DNA of 64,000 nucleotides from Oscillospiraceae bacterium (lineage in GTDB: Bacteria; Bacillota; Clostridia; Oscillospirales; Acutalibacteraceae), in contig JAISBW010000012.1 in NCBI GenBank assembly GCA_031265995.1, positions 22,536 to 86,535 of the forward strand, read 5' to 3'. The notes below the pieces were generated by a model that saw only the letters and a program-made list of their open reading frames with translations, ran no database searches and was not told where the DNA came from. Below are positions 32,253-42,663 of the stretch, one piece after another (position 1 is the stretch's first letter; every line of letters begins with the position of its first letter). A program made the position numbers and the translations under genes.

Positions 32253-32606
32253 ATGGATATTATTAAAGAGTTTGCAAATGATTCTCAAAATTTAACTAAG
32301 AAGAATAATGCAAATTTTAATGTTGGCGATACGGTCCGCGTTGATATTAATGTAAATGAAGGCGGAAAAAGTCGTATTCAAGTGTTTGAAGGTGTCGTTA
32401 TTGCTTTTAAAGGTTCAGATGCAGCGCTTAATTTCACAGTTCGTAAAATTTCTTACGGCATAGGAGTAGAGAAGGTATTCCCACTAAATTCCCCGTATGT
32501 TCGGTCCTTAAAGGTTATTAGAAAAGGAAAAGTACGCAGAAGTAAGCTATATTATTTACGCAAAAGAATAGGCAAACGTGCCAAAATAAAAGAGAATATA
32601 AGTTAA
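32253..32606 (+). CDS. rplS: 50S ribosomal protein L19
   Basis: [34 protein letters not shown]...[19 protein letters not shown]. Confidence 0.97.
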   Translation: MDIIKEFANDSQNLTKKNNANFNVGDTVRVDINVNEGGKSRIQVFEGVVIAFKGSDAALNFTVRKISYGIGVEKVFPLNSPYVRSLKVIRKGKVRRSKLYYLRKRIGKRAKIKENIS

Positions 32607-32668
32607 ATCTTTACTTGTAATTAAATAAATAAAAATTATAAAGAACACATTGCGGAGGTCTGCGAGTT

Positions 32669-33229
32669 ATGCCGGAATTTGAAAATAGTGATTCTTTTTC
32701 AATGCTGGGATCGAAAGTCACCAAGACATGTTTTGAATGGATTGAGATGATTGCCCAGTCTTTGGTGGTTGTCGTTTTTGTACTTGCATTTTTTTTCAGG
32801 ATTTTTACTGTGAACGGCACTTCTATGAGAGATACACTTCATCATGGAGATAAAGTTATTGTAAGACGTATTAATTATGTCCCTTCAGACGGTGAAATAG
32901 TGGTGATTCGTTCCTATAAGGATATGGGCAAGCCTATAATTAAACGCGTGATTGCAACAGAAAACCAATCGATAAGCATCAAAGATGGCAAGGTTTTTGT
33001 TGATAATAAGGAAATTTCTGAGCCCTATACAAAGGAATTAGCGATAACGACTGAAGGCGATTATGAGATCCCATCAAAAGTTCCCGAAAGTCATTCTTTT
33101 GTTATGGGCGATAATCGAACTAATTCGACTGATAGCCGGTTTGGTGCTGTTGGCATGGTTGATAACAAATATATTGTTGGAAAAGCATTTTTTATATATT
33201 TCCCGTTTTTTCGCATAAAACCTCTTTAA
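32669..33229 (+). CDS. lepB: Signal peptidase I
   Basis: VNGTSMRDTLHHGDKVIVRRINY, IIKRVIATENQ, VMGDNRTNSTDSRFGAVGMV. Confidence 0.95.
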   Translation: MPEFENSDSFSMLGSKVTKTCFEWIEMIAQSLVVVVFVLAFFFRIFTVNGTSMRDTLHHGDKVIVRRINYVPSDGEIVVIRSYKDMGKPIIKRVIATENQSISIKDGKVFVDNKEISEPYTKELAITTEGDYEIPSKVPESHSFVMGDNRTNSTDSRFGAVGMVDNKYIVGKAFFIYFPFFRIKPL

Positions 33230-33244
33230 ATATGGACATTTAAT

Positions 33245-34069
33245 ATGAAACTTCCCCAATTGATTTCAAACGATTCAAATGTTTCTTTTAGCCAATTTCC
33301 TGGTTACGCCGCAAAATTCGAAAAAAAATTGTCAGATATTATTAAGTTTTCCGATTTTGTTATAGAAATAGTTGACGCCCGTATCCCGGTTAGCAGCCGG
33401 AATTCTCGGATTGAAAATTATATCGGTTCGAAGCCTCTGCTGGTTGTTCTTAATAAATCTGATTTGGCGAGTACTTTTTTTACTGAAAAATGGATTAATT
33501 ATTTTAAATCTATTGGGATTTATGCAATAAGTGCAAATAGCAAATTTGATAGTTTAAACAAAAAAATTAGAAAATATATTTCTTTTTTGAATTTTTCTTT
33601 AAAAAGAAGACCAAGAACTGTTGTGTTGGGCGTGCCTAATGTGGGCAAATCTTCTTTTATTAATAACATTTTAAATAGGTGCAAAACAAAAATAGAAAAT
33701 CGTCCGAGTGTAACGAAAAAAGTCGATTGGTTTTCTTGCGGAAATTATGAATTATGCGATACTCCAGGCATTTTAGCACCTAAAATTTTTGGCGAAAATG
33801 TTTTGAAAAATCTTGTAATTGCGGGAGTTATAGAGCATAAAGATATTTTTGAAATTGTTATTGATTTAATCAACTTAATTAGAATAAATAATAATTCTGA
33901 TCTTTTTAAACTTGATGATTCTTATGAAATTTTGAAAAATTTTGGAAAATCCAGGGGGTTTTTGTTATCTGATGGTAAAATTAACGTTGATTTAGCGGCA
34001 AGTTCTTTTTTAAATGATTTTAGGAAAAATAAATTTGGTAGGATGACACTTGAAGCGCCTGATGACTAG
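33245..34069 (+). CDS. rbgA: Ribosome biogenesis GTPase RbgA/YlqF
   Basis: Circularly permuted GTPase: DARIPVSSRNS, LNKSDLA, GVPNVGKSSFINNIL, DTPGILAPK. Confidence 0.93.
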   Translation: MKLPQLISNDSNVSFSQFPGYAAKFEKKLSDIIKFSDFVIEIVDARIPVSSRNSRIENYIGSKPLLVVLNKSDLASTFFTEKWINYFKSIGIYAISANSKFDSLNKKIRKYISFLNFSLKRRPRTVVLGVPNVGKSSFINNILNRCKTKIENRPSVTKKVDWFSCGNYELCDTPGILAPKIFGENVLKNLVIAGVIEHKDIFEIVIDLINLIRINNNSDLFKLDDSYEILKNFGKSRGFLLSDGKINVDLAASSFLNDFRKNKFGRMTLEAPDD

Positions 34070-34081
34070 GAATTCGTATTT

Positions 34082-34229
34082 AGAACCTGTATTCAAAAGT
34101 ATTAAAAGCCTGACCTTCAAAATTTTGTCAAAAATGCTCATAATACATCAAGTATTCATTGACTTTTTTTCTCATTTTGAAGAAAAATTCTTCAAAAATT
34201 CGGAATTTACCCTTTTGAATACAAGCTCT
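34082..34229 (-). mobile_element. MITE-like element copy 7 (~148 bp)
   Basis: agaacctgtattcaaaag...cccttttgaatacaagctct with shortened core. Confidence 0.8.
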
Positions 34230-34267
34230 AAACATTACCAAAAGTTTATATAAAAGTAATACTAATC

Positions 34268-36556
34268 TTAAAGTAATGTAATTCTTTTTCTTTTTTCTAA
34301 AACTCGCATAACGAAAAACACGATGATCGAAATTGTCAATAAAACAAGAGAAATTATAATGCTATGATTATCTTTTTTAAAAATAGATTCGAAATATCCG
34401 CCTTTGAGCTTAGATAATTTTTTTTCAGAATTTTTGAGTTTAATATAATTAAGAATTGAAGTTTTTTCTTTTTCTGTGAGTGAATCATATGCCGATCTAG
34501 CAAATTTAATCATCTTTTCTTCTTCTAGAGAAATATTATATGGAATTTGCCCAATTAGATTTTCTACGCTTTCAAAATTAGAACCTATTTCATTCAAAAA
34601 AAGCAAATTATTATCCATTGGTATTGCGGTATTCGCAATTAAAATTTCAGTTTGAATTCCGTTGTATTTGGCAATTATTTCGTGAATACCAGATTTTAAA
34701 CTAACTTCCAATTTTCCATTCTCATCTGTAATAAATTTGCGCTCTTTCCATTCCCAATCATCACAGCAAAGTGTTATATCAGCGAACGAAAGTGGTCCTG
34801 AAGCGTCTCGCGTACTAATTGTTGCGCTAAAATCTCGAGTTAGAAATTCCAGATCAGATTCTGAAAGCATGCTTATTCTGTCGTCTTTAAAAGGCGGACT
34901 AAAGATTCCGCCGCCATTTAACGTAAGATTTAAAATATGATCAGCAAGAATATCAGAAAGAAATTCACCTTTTTTGATTATTTTCTGTTTTGCCAAAGGA
35001 GGAAATTCGTATATAGTATAATCATTACATAAAAAAACTAATTTAGTTTTATCGTCGTCGCGTTTCAATTTGTAAAGCCCACTTCCGCCATTCTTTTCAA
35101 TGGTAACTGATTTGACCCTCGATCCACCTGAGTTTGTGGAATAATTGTATCCAAGCTTATCTGCATAGAATTTGAATTTCATTCCTGAAATCTGAGGAAA
35201 TCCACCAAATTCACCGGCAATTTTTCCGTCTGTAATCGAGACTTTGCCGACTCCTCTTTCTAAAATCTGGTATAAATCTTTAGGAGTTATTAATTGAGCC
35301 GTTATTTTATTATCAAGCGGCAAAACCGAAATAACATCTGACATTTTTACGAAACCTTTTTCAATTGTTCTTTTAACAGAACCTCCATTTTCAAAAGCAA
35401 CCATCGGCAAATCTTTAAATTCTGTATCAGACATAAGTTTTTTTCCGTTTTGCATCATTGCGTCACATATAAAATTGCCTGCGGAAGTTTCAAAAAGCCG
35501 GCTTATATTTCGATTATGATAATTTCCGCCAAATATCGCGTTACTTGTTCTTCCAATAACTTTTTCGGAAAAAGATGAAATTTCGTCATAAATTTTTTCA
35601 TATTTATTTATTACTTTTTCATCCGGAGTAAACATTTCTCCTGCGTCAGACGCAGAAATCAAAGAATTTTCAACTTTAACATTTTCATTTTCATTAAATA
35701 TTAGTTCCATTTTTCCTAAATTAGAAGAACCTATACCCGTCTGAGAAATAGGCACGCCATTAATTTTTTCCAGTATTTCATTATGGCTGTGACCGTCTAT
35801 TATCGCGTCAATTCCTGGTACTTTCTGCGCAATTTCCCGGCTTGTATGTTTTGATGAAACTCCAATTCCCAAATGTGTTACGGCAATAATTGCGTCAACT
35901 TTTTTGTTTCTTAGTTTTGAAACTTGTTCCACAGCTGTCACGATTTCATCTCGAAAAGTTATGTTTTCTATATTTTCGGGTATCGTAGTTCTAATAGTTT
36001 CTTCAGTTGTTAAGCCAAAAAAACCAATTTTTCTACCTGCAATTTCTTTTATGAAATTTTCTTCAAAAATTTGTTTTCCGTTTTCTAAAACATTTGCCGC
36101 CAAAATTGGGAATTTTGCTTCTTTTGAAAATTCTTTAAGTCTTTCTTTACCAAAATCAAATTCATGATTCCCAAGAATCATAAGATCGTAATCGGCGGTA
36201 TTCATTAAATCGATGATACGCTTTCCTTTTTCCAATTTTCCTATAATTGATCCTTGTATAGCATCTCCTGCATCAATTAAAATTGCATTTTTTGTGCTAT
36301 TTTTAGCGCCTTTAACTATATCGAGCCCAATTTGAGTCATAACGCCGTCTGAACGTTTGCTTTCTATTTTGCCATGCATGTCATTGGTATGATAAATAAC
36401 TACACGTATTTCTTCATTATGTTTTTTTTGATTTGCAAATAACGGTAAAACAGAATTAAAAAAAATTATTAATGAAATAAAAAAACGCAAAATAAAAGAA
36501 TTACAGCTTGAAATTTTATCAAAATAATTAAAAATCATAAATAAAAAAATTCTCAT
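34268..36556 (-). CDS. 5'-nucleotidase/UshA-family metallophosphoesterase, cell-surface anchored
   Basis: VVIYHTNDMHGKIESK, LIDAGDAIQGS, ILGNHEFDFG, DGHSHNEI; C-terminal TM plus KKRKRI. Confidence 0.9.
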   Translation of the reverse strand: MRIFLFMIFNYFDKISSCNSFILRFFISLIIFFNSVLPLFANQKKHNEEIRVVIYHTNDMHGKIESKRSDGVMTQIGLDIVKGAKNSTKNAILIDAGDAIQGSIIGKLEKGKRIIDLMNTADYDLMILGNHEFDFGKERLKEFSKEAKFPILAANVLENGKQIFEENFIKEIAGRKIGFFGLTTEETIRTTIPENIENITFRDEIVTAVEQVSKLRNKKVDAIIAVTHLGIGVSSKHTSREIAQKVPGIDAIIDGHSHNEILEKINGVPISQTGIGSSNLGKMELIFNENENVKVENSLISASDAGEMFTPDEKVINKYEKIYDEISSFSEKVIGRTSNAIFGGNYHNRNISRLFETSAGNFICDAMMQNGKKLMSDTEFKDLPMVAFENGGSVKRTIEKGFVKMSDVISVLPLDNKITAQLITPKDLYQILERGVGKVSITDGKIAGEFGGFPQISGMKFKFYADKLGYNYSTNSGGSRVKSVTIEKNGGSGLYKLKRDDDKTKLVFLCNDYTIYEFPPLAKQKIIKKGEFLSDILADHILNLTLNGGGIFSPPFKDDRISMLSESDLEFLTRDFSATISTRDASGPLSFADITLCCDDWEWKERKFITDENGKLEVSLKSGIHEIIAKYNGIQTEILIANTAIPMDNNLLFLNEIGSNFESVENLIGQIPYNISLEEEKMIKFARSAYDSLTEKEKTSILNYIKLKNSEKKLSKLKGGYFESIFKKDNHSIIISLVLLTISIIVFFVMRVLEKRKRITLL

Positions 36557-36746
36557 TATAAATAAATTTTAATTTTAAATATATTAACCAATCGTTTATA
36601 GCGCTGATTACAACGATTTTTTCATACTTATATTAAAATAGGCATTTTCGACTAATTTAGTGACTAAAAATTTAAAAACTCATACTCAAAAAGCTTTAAG
36701 TATAGTTTTGAAACAAATTTATTTTATAATTTTTATATTTACAAGT

Positions 36747-37427
36747 CTACAAACAAAAATCTTTATTTTCTAAACTTCTAAGAGCATTCTTTGCGGCAAG
36801 TTGTTCCGATTCTTTTTTGCTACTCGCCGTCCCTGTACCTATTGATTTTCCATTAATTTTAAGCTCTACTGTAAATTTTTTGTTATGATCCGGCCCAACT
36901 TCATTAACTAAAACATAACTTATAACTCCATTATTAAGTGCTTGATTTCGTTCTTGAATTTCTGATTTATAATCAAACGTGCACTCATCCAAATGATTTA
37001 ACTGTTCGGAAATAAAATTCAAAACCAATTTTTTGACCGACTCAATTCCGCCGTCAATAAAGACTGCAGCCACCAGCGATTCAAACACATCGGCAAGAAT
37101 CGAATCTCTTTTTCGCCCGCCGTTTCTTTCTTCTCCTTTGCTAAGCAACAAAAATCTTCCGGCATTTATTTTTCTTGAAAAAGACTTTAGTGTTTTTTCA
37201 CAGACCAAATAAGATCTGAGCTTAGTAAGCTTGCCTTCGGGAAATTTAGGAAATTTTGAGAAAATGTACTCAGATGTGACCATCCCGAGAACAGAATCGC
37301 CAAGAAACTCAAGCCGCTCATAGTTTTCAACGTTAAATTCATTAGCGTAAGAAGAGTGAGTAAACGCCATCAGGAGCAGATCTTTATTTTTAAATTCATA
37401 TCCTATCGCTTTTTCCAATTCTTTCAT
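36747..37427 (-). CDS. rnc: Ribonuclease III
   Basis: ERLEFLGDSVLGMVTSEYIF, ADVFESLVAAVFIDGG, C-terminal dsRBD. Confidence 0.97.
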   Translation of the reverse strand: MKELEKAIGYEFKNKDLLLMAFTHSSYANEFNVENYERLEFLGDSVLGMVTSEYIFSKFPKFPEGKLTKLRSYLVCEKTLKSFSRKINAGRFLLLSKGEERNGGRKRDSILADVFESLVAAVFIDGGIESVKKLVLNFISEQLNHLDECTFDYKSEIQERNQALNNGVISYVLVNEVGPDHNKKFTVELKINGKSIGTGTASSKKESEQLAAKNALRSLENKDFCL

Positions 37428-37463
37428 ACATTGAATCTTTTTTACTATAACTAAAGATATCCT

Positions 37464-37937
37464 TCATTTAGAAATTTTAATTATTTTATAATTTTGCTCT
37501 CCTCCGGGTGTTTTTGCAAAAATTGTATTCCCCTCTCTTCCGCCAATAAGTGCTGAACCCACGGGAGATTCATCAGAAATCTTGCCTTGAGCCGGATCGG
37601 CTTCATTCGATCCAACAATCTTATATTCATATTCAGTATTAGAATCAATCTTCAGCACATTAACTTTACATCCAACATAAACACAATCTGTGCTAACTTC
37701 ATCTTCATCTATAAGCTTTGCATTCTTAATTGTCGATTCGATCTCAAGGATGCGGGTTTCCGCTAAAGCTTGCTCGTTTTTAGCTTCATCATACTCACTA
37801 TTCTCTGAAAGATCCCCAAAACTTAATGCTTCTTTGATTCTTTCCGCTATTTCTTTTCGGCGGGTTGTTTTTAAAATTTCTAACTCTTCTTCAAGTAGTT
37901 TAAATCCTTCTTTAGTCAAAATTGCCTGTTTAGACAT
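37464..37937 (-). CDS. greA: Transcription elongation factor GreA
   Basis: ILTKEGFKLLEEELEILKTTRRKEIAERIKEALSFGDLSENSEYDEAKNEQA. Confidence 0.97.
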   Translation of the reverse strand: MSKQAILTKEGFKLLEEELEILKTTRRKEIAERIKEALSFGDLSENSEYDEAKNEQALAETRILEIESTIKNAKLIDEDEVSTDCVYVGCKVNVLKIDSNTEYEYKIVGSNEADPAQGKISDESPVGSALIGGREGNTIFAKTPGGEQNYKIIKISK

Positions 37938-37972
37938 AAAAACCTTTCCTTATATTTAAAAATATATTAAAC

Positions 37973-39226
37973 TTAAATGTAAATAGGATAAGCTTCGGTT
38001 AGTTTTGAAACTTCACTGCGTATGTATTCGATATTCGAATCAAAATCACTGTAGGCAAGATATATTAATTCCGCAATTTTTTTGGCATCACCAGTATTCA
38101 TCCCACGACTTGTAATAACAGCAGTTCCAATACGCACACCGCTGGTAATTTGAGGACTTCGTTTTTCACCTGGAATAGTATTCTTATTAACTGTAATTCC
38201 TACCAAATCTAATCTTGTCTCAAGTTCTTTACCTGTAATATCGCTTTCTGATAAATCAAGAAGCAATAAGTGATTGTCAGTCCCCCCGGAAACTAATTTC
38301 ATCCCGCGAGAAATAAAATGTTCCGCCATCGCGCTACAATTTCTCATAACAGAACTGATATAATCCCTGAATTTATCAGTCATAGCCTCTTTAAAACATA
38401 CAGCTTTCGATGCGATTATATGCTCAAGCGGCCCCCCTTGCGTTCCTGGGAAAACCGCTTTATTGATTTTTTCTTCAAATTCTTTTCTGCAAAGAATCAT
38501 TCCGCCACGCGGCCCTCTGAGCGTTTTATGTGTTGTAGTGGTTACAAATTCTGAATAAGGGACGGGATTCTGATGTGCTCCCGTTGCCACGAGCCCAGCA
38601 ATATGAGCCATATCGGTCATCAACATAGCTCCAACGCTATCTGCGATTTGCCTAAATTTTGCAAAATCAATTGCACGAGGATAAGCGCTTGCACCGCAAA
38701 CGATCATTTTAGGATTGTTCCTACAAGCTAGCGATTCAACTTCGTCATAGTCGATCATTCCCGTCTTTATGTTAACACCATAAGGTATAAACTTATAAAA
38801 TCTGCCCGACATATTAACTTTTGAACCATGCGTAAGATGTCCGCCTTCACACAAAGACATGCCCATTACGGTGTCTCCGCAATCTAAAGCCGCATAATAA
38901 ACAGCTGAATTTGCTTGTGCCCCGGAATGTGGCTGGACGTTGGCAGACTCAGCCCCAAAAAGCTTCTTCGCTCGTTCTATCGCTAAACTCTCAGAAACAT
39001 CAACATACTCGCAGCCTCCGTAATAACGTCTCGAAGGGTATCCTTCTGCGTATTTATTCGTAAGAATGCTCCCCATAGCAGCCAAAACAGCCTCTGACAC
39101 TATGTTTTCGGAAGCTATTAATTCAATATTTTCTTGCTGGCGTTTTAATTCCTTTTCTATAGCACAGACTAACTCAGGATCTGATAAACGCAAAACCTCG
39201 AAACTTTTTTTTAAATAATCTGTCAC
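37973..39226 (-). CDS. glyA: Serine hydroxymethyltransferase
   Basis: [48 protein letters not shown]. Confidence 0.98.
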   Translation of the reverse strand: MTDYLKKSFEVLRLSDPELVCAIEKELKRQQENIELIASENIVSEAVLAAMGSILTNKYAEGYPSRRYYGGCEYVDVSESLAIERAKKLFGAESANVQPHSGAQANSAVYYAALDCGDTVMGMSLCEGGHLTHGSKVNMSGRFYKFIPYGVNIKTGMIDYDEVESLACRNNPKMIVCGASAYPRAIDFAKFRQIADSVGAMLMTDMAHIAGLVATGAHQNPVPYSEFVTTTTHKTLRGPRGGMILCRKEFEEKINKAVFPGTQGGPLEHIIASKAVCFKEAMTDKFRDYISSVMRNCSAMAEHFISRGMKLVSGGTDNHLLLLDLSESDITGKELETRLDLVGITVNKNTIPGEKRSPQITSGVRIGTAVITSRGMNTGDAKKIAELIYLAYSDFDSNIEYIRSEVSKLTEAYPIYI

Positions 39227-39270
39227 TAAGATACCCTCCTTTTCAAAATAATTAAATTAAAACTCAAAAA

Positions 39271-39651
39271 TCATTTGATTTCAACTTGCGCGCCAAGCTC
39301 CTCCAATGTTTTTTTAATTTCCTCTGCGGCTTCTTTGCTTATTTTTTCTTTAACAGCCCTAGGAACTTCATCCACAATGGCCTTGGCTTCTTTTAATCCT
39401 AACCCGGTAATATCTTTAACTGATTTAATAATTTTTATCTTATTATCTCCCGCGTTCTTTAATAATACATCAAACTCTGTCTGTTCGGCCGCTGCCTGTG
39501 ATCCATCTGAATCAGAAGAAGCCGCCGCCATCGCAATCGGAGCTGCCGCTGAAACACCAAATTCTTCTTCGAGTGCTTTAACCAACTCGCTAAGCTCAAG
39601 CACGGTAAGATTCTTTACATCATCGATCAATTTACTAATTCTTTCTGACAT
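39271..39651 (-). CDS. rplL: 50S ribosomal protein L7/L12
   Basis: [67 protein letters not shown]. Confidence 0.98.
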   Translation of the reverse strand: MSERISKLIDDVKNLTVLELSELVKALEEEFGVSAAAPIAMAAASSDSDGSQAAAEQTEFDVLLKNAGDNKIKIIKSVKDITGLGLKEAKAIVDEVPRAVKEKISKEAAEEIKKTLEELGAQVEIK

Positions 39652-39700
39652 TTTTTATCCTCCAAATAAATTTTAATTCTGATTTAAATATAAACGAAAA

Positions 39701-40231
39701 TCATGCTACTTTATTTTTGCATATTTCGTTCAACGCTATGACTAGCGCGCGCGGAACACCATTGAGCACACATGCAAAAGCACGTATCGGAGAATTTAAA
39801 CCACAGAGAACTTGCGAGATAAGCTGCTCTCTTGCCGGCAATTTTGCAACCGCCTTAATTTCTTCAACTCTGGCGATTTTTCCTTCTATAAATCCTGCTT
39901 TAATTTTATAAAAGTCGTGATTCTTAGAAAAATCACATAAAATCTTAGCCGCATTTGAATAACTTTCTGAATCCAAAGCAATCGCCGTTGAGCCAACTAA
40001 AAAATCTTCAAGACCAAAAATTTCGGCACTCTCAAACACCCGGCTGAGAAGCGTATTTTTAACAACCTTATATTTTACGTTCGACTCACGCATGCGCCTT
40101 CGAAGCATAGTATCTTCAGCGACATTTAAGCCTTTATAGTCTATCAAAATTCCCACTAAAGCATCTTTAAATTCACGAGCAAGCTCTTTGACTTTTGTTT
40201 TCTTTTTCTCGAGAATTTTCTCACTTGGCAA
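39701..40231 (-). CDS. rplJ: 50S ribosomal protein L10
   Basis: LVGILIDYKGLNVAEDTMLRRRMRESNVKYKVVKNTLLSRVFE. Confidence 0.95.
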   Translation of the reverse strand: MPSEKILEKKKTKVKELAREFKDALVGILIDYKGLNVAEDTMLRRRMRESNVKYKVVKNTLLSRVFESAEIFGLEDFLVGSTAIALDSESYSNAAKILCDFSKNHDFYKIKAGFIEGKIARVEEIKAVAKLPAREQLISQVLCGLNSPIRAFACVLNGVPRALVIALNEICKNKVA

Positions 40232-40356
40232 ACCCTACACCTCCTTAACAAATACTTTTTCAAGCAACCACAAGCAACTGATTGAAAAAATGAGCTTATA
40301 CACAAGACAAAACAACTGCAACAATAAAGCCAATCAACCCGAAACTAACACAAAAT

Positions 40357-40416
40357 CCTCGGCAGGCAAATTTAAGCTAGCAAGCACCTGCTGTCTTAGG
40401 TACAGCCCGTGTATGG
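40357..40416 (-). ncRNA. Ribosomal protein L10 leader (autoregulatory cis element) core
   Basis: Minus strand upstream of rplJ reads ...AAGACAGCAGGUGCUUGCUAGCUUAAAUUUGCCUGCCGAGG, matching the Firmicute L10 leader signature GACAGYAGGUGC...CCUGCCGAGG. Confidence 0.85.
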
Positions 40417-40586
40417 TAATTCATTTAAAAACAATTGTCAAGCAATAAAATTAAAAATTAATTTGGTGATTTTATATATTATCAAGGGAGTGTTTATAAA
40501 ATAGCTAAATTTTGTTAGAATAAGTCCTAGAAGTTATTGACAATCTTATTTCTTTACTTTACAATTAAAAAAATCGATAAGATTTT

Positions 40587-40748
40587 AGAACCTGTATTCA
40601 AAAGGGAAAATTCCAAATTTTCGAAGAATTTTTCTTCAAATCGGGAAAAGCACAACGAACGATTTATGTATTCCGAGCGTTTTTGACAAAATTTTGAAAA
40701 AAATTATTGAAAATATAGGTATTTTGATCTTTTTGAATACAGGTTTTT
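40587..40748 (+). mobile_element. MITE-like element copy 8 (full length)
   Basis: agaacctgtattcaaaagggaaaattcc ... gatctttttgaatacaggtttt. Confidence 0.85.
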
Positions 40749-40765
40749 AGATTTATTGGAGGGTT

Positions 40766-41314
40766 TTGAATATGAAAAATAGATTTTTGGCGTCTGTGAT
40801 TTCTCTAGGAATTTTATCTTCTTGTTTTATGGTCACTAATGTATGGGCAGAGTTAGAACGTGATAAAATTAAAGAAAAGGTTGTATTGCTTGAGAATCGT
40901 TTTAGAATTGGAGTTAATGATTATAGAACTAGTTCTTTCTCTTCGGGATTAGGAAATATTTTAGAGTATGTCGCGGACGAAACAAGATTTTCGGGTTTAG
41001 CAATTGAATTAGGTTTAACAAAGCTTGAGTTAAATTTTGCTTTTTTATCTCTTGTGTATCCCAAAAGATGTAGAAATGCATTTTTAAATAATTTTTATAG
41101 ATCAATTAAAAACAATTCGATTCCTGATTGCGATGAAACCAAAGAGAGATGTCGTGGGTTTACAATGGTAGTTATGTCATTAATGGAAAGAAGTATGGGA
41201 TTTTTAAAAGCACCGACTTCAACGGAGTTTGTTATGCCAATTAACGAAGAAGAAATAATAAACAAACCCGACGCAGTAAGAGTAGTCTTTCATATTCACC
41301 AGAGATTTCAGTAA
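40766..41314 (+). CDS. Small secreted protein of unknown function
   Basis: Signal peptide MKNRFLASVISLGILSSCFMVTNVWA; SD-like ggaggg upstream of ATG at 40772. Confidence 0.65.
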   Translation: MNMKNRFLASVISLGILSSCFMVTNVWAELERDKIKEKVVLLENRFRIGVNDYRTSSFSSGLGNILEYVADETRFSGLAIELGLTKLELNFAFLSLVYPKRCRNAFLNNFYRSIKNNSIPDCDETKERCRGFTMVVMSLMERSMGFLKAPTSTEFVMPINEEEIINKPDAVRVVFHIHQRFQ

Positions 41315-41352
41315 AAAATTTGAGTCTAACGGAATTCGTTTTTTGAAAATTT

Positions 41353-42573
41353 TCATGACAATTTACTAACCGCCGCGTAGATTTTTGAAATTTCATACCA
41401 GGTTGCGTAATCTACGATTCCTGTCTGTGGCATATTAAAAATTGATTGAAACGTTTCAACCGATTTGATTGTCGCAGGACCGTAAATTCCATCTACAGCG
41501 ATTTTGTTTATAGCGGGATAATTTTTACTTATCGCATTAAGTTGATTTTGAACGGTTTGAACTGGCATTCCTCGTGTGCCATCTTGGAGAACATAGCCAG
41601 GATAAGAGGAAGGAACTCCTGAGATTTGATTAGCCATTTCGAGGTATATTTCATAACCGTAATAATTTTTAAGTATATCTATATAATTAGCACCGTTATC
41701 CGCTAAGTATTTAGAACCCCATTGAGAAAGCCAATTTGGACAGGTAACTCGCTGACCGTCGCAATATTGTGTAAAAAGCGGTTGTTCTATGTTTGGTTTA
41801 GTTATGTAACTTGAAAAAATTTCGTCTACTATGACGGAAATTTCGTTAAAAATGTTTCTTTGATAGACAAATTTTTGATCATAAGCAGTAGAGGATGTAA
41901 TTGTAAAACTATATCCTCTGCTTCTGTACCACTCGGTGTATACTCTATTTAAGGTGAAAGAATTGATAGCCAATATATTGGCTTTGATGCATTCTGCTGG
42001 CCAAGTAGGGTAAATCTCGCTACTACATACGTTTTTAATATAATCTTTATAAGGAATCCAATAATTTTTTGCAGAAATATCCGTAGGAACGCCGTCGTGA
42101 ACGATTATATATTCAGGTACCGCTGGCTCACTTAAAATTACAAATCCTGTTGGATTTGATATGGGTTTTGTTTCGTCTTCCTCGATTTTTGAAGGATATT
42201 CTCCATAAAGAGTATGTTCAGGAACTGGATAAGTTACATTTTCGTCAGAGCCATTCTTTTTTGTAATTAAATATATATTCTGTTCTGCAACAACATTGGG
42301 CAGGATCTGAGCACCCTTTATTATAATTCTTTCAAAACCGTCTTTTTCAGCGATTACATCGTATTCTGCATAGGGTTTTTGTGAATTTGGTTCAAGAGAA
42401 TAGTCTATTGGCGGAGATTCGAGCTCCATTATGTCAGATTTACCTGATATGTTCGTCATTGCTTCTGCAACTTGTTCGCCGGATTCGGTTTTCTTTACCG
42501 TTAATTTTGTTTCAGGTTCAGGTCGCCCTTGATCGCTCCCGAAAACGTTTATACGCAAATGACCGATGCCCAT
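41353..42573 (-). CDS. SpoIID/LytB-like domain plus C-terminal peptidoglycan-binding domain protein
   Basis: IPYKDYIKNVCSSEIYPTWPAECIKANILAINSFTLNR (SpoIID-like) and VQTVQNQLNAISKNYPAINKIAVDGIYGPATIKSVETFQSIFNMPQTGIVDYATW (PG_binding_1). Confidence 0.8.
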   Translation of the reverse strand: MGIGHLRINVFGSDQGRPEPETKLTVKKTESGEQVAEAMTNISGKSDIMELESPPIDYSLEPNSQKPYAEYDVIAEKDGFERIIIKGAQILPNVVAEQNIYLITKKNGSDENVTYPVPEHTLYGEYPSKIEEDETKPISNPTGFVILSEPAVPEYIIVHDGVPTDISAKNYWIPYKDYIKNVCSSEIYPTWPAECIKANILAINSFTLNRVYTEWYRSRGYSFTITSSTAYDQKFVYQRNIFNEISVIVDEIFSSYITKPNIEQPLFTQYCDGQRVTCPNWLSQWGSKYLADNGANYIDILKNYYGYEIYLEMANQISGVPSSYPGYVLQDGTRGMPVQTVQNQLNAISKNYPAINKIAVDGIYGPATIKSVETFQSIFNMPQTGIVDYATWYEISKIYAAVSKLS

Positions 42574-42663
42574 AGATTTTTCCTCCTGAATAAATATTTA
42601 AAAATAAATGTTTAAATCTATTTACACTTTTTTGATGTTTAAATTTGTGTTGATCTCAAATTT

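Noticed and set aside
34050-34253. 67-aa plus-strand ORF after rbgA
   Set aside because: Encoded by element copy 7; the element copies do not share a conserved ORF, so it is not evidence of an element-borne protein.
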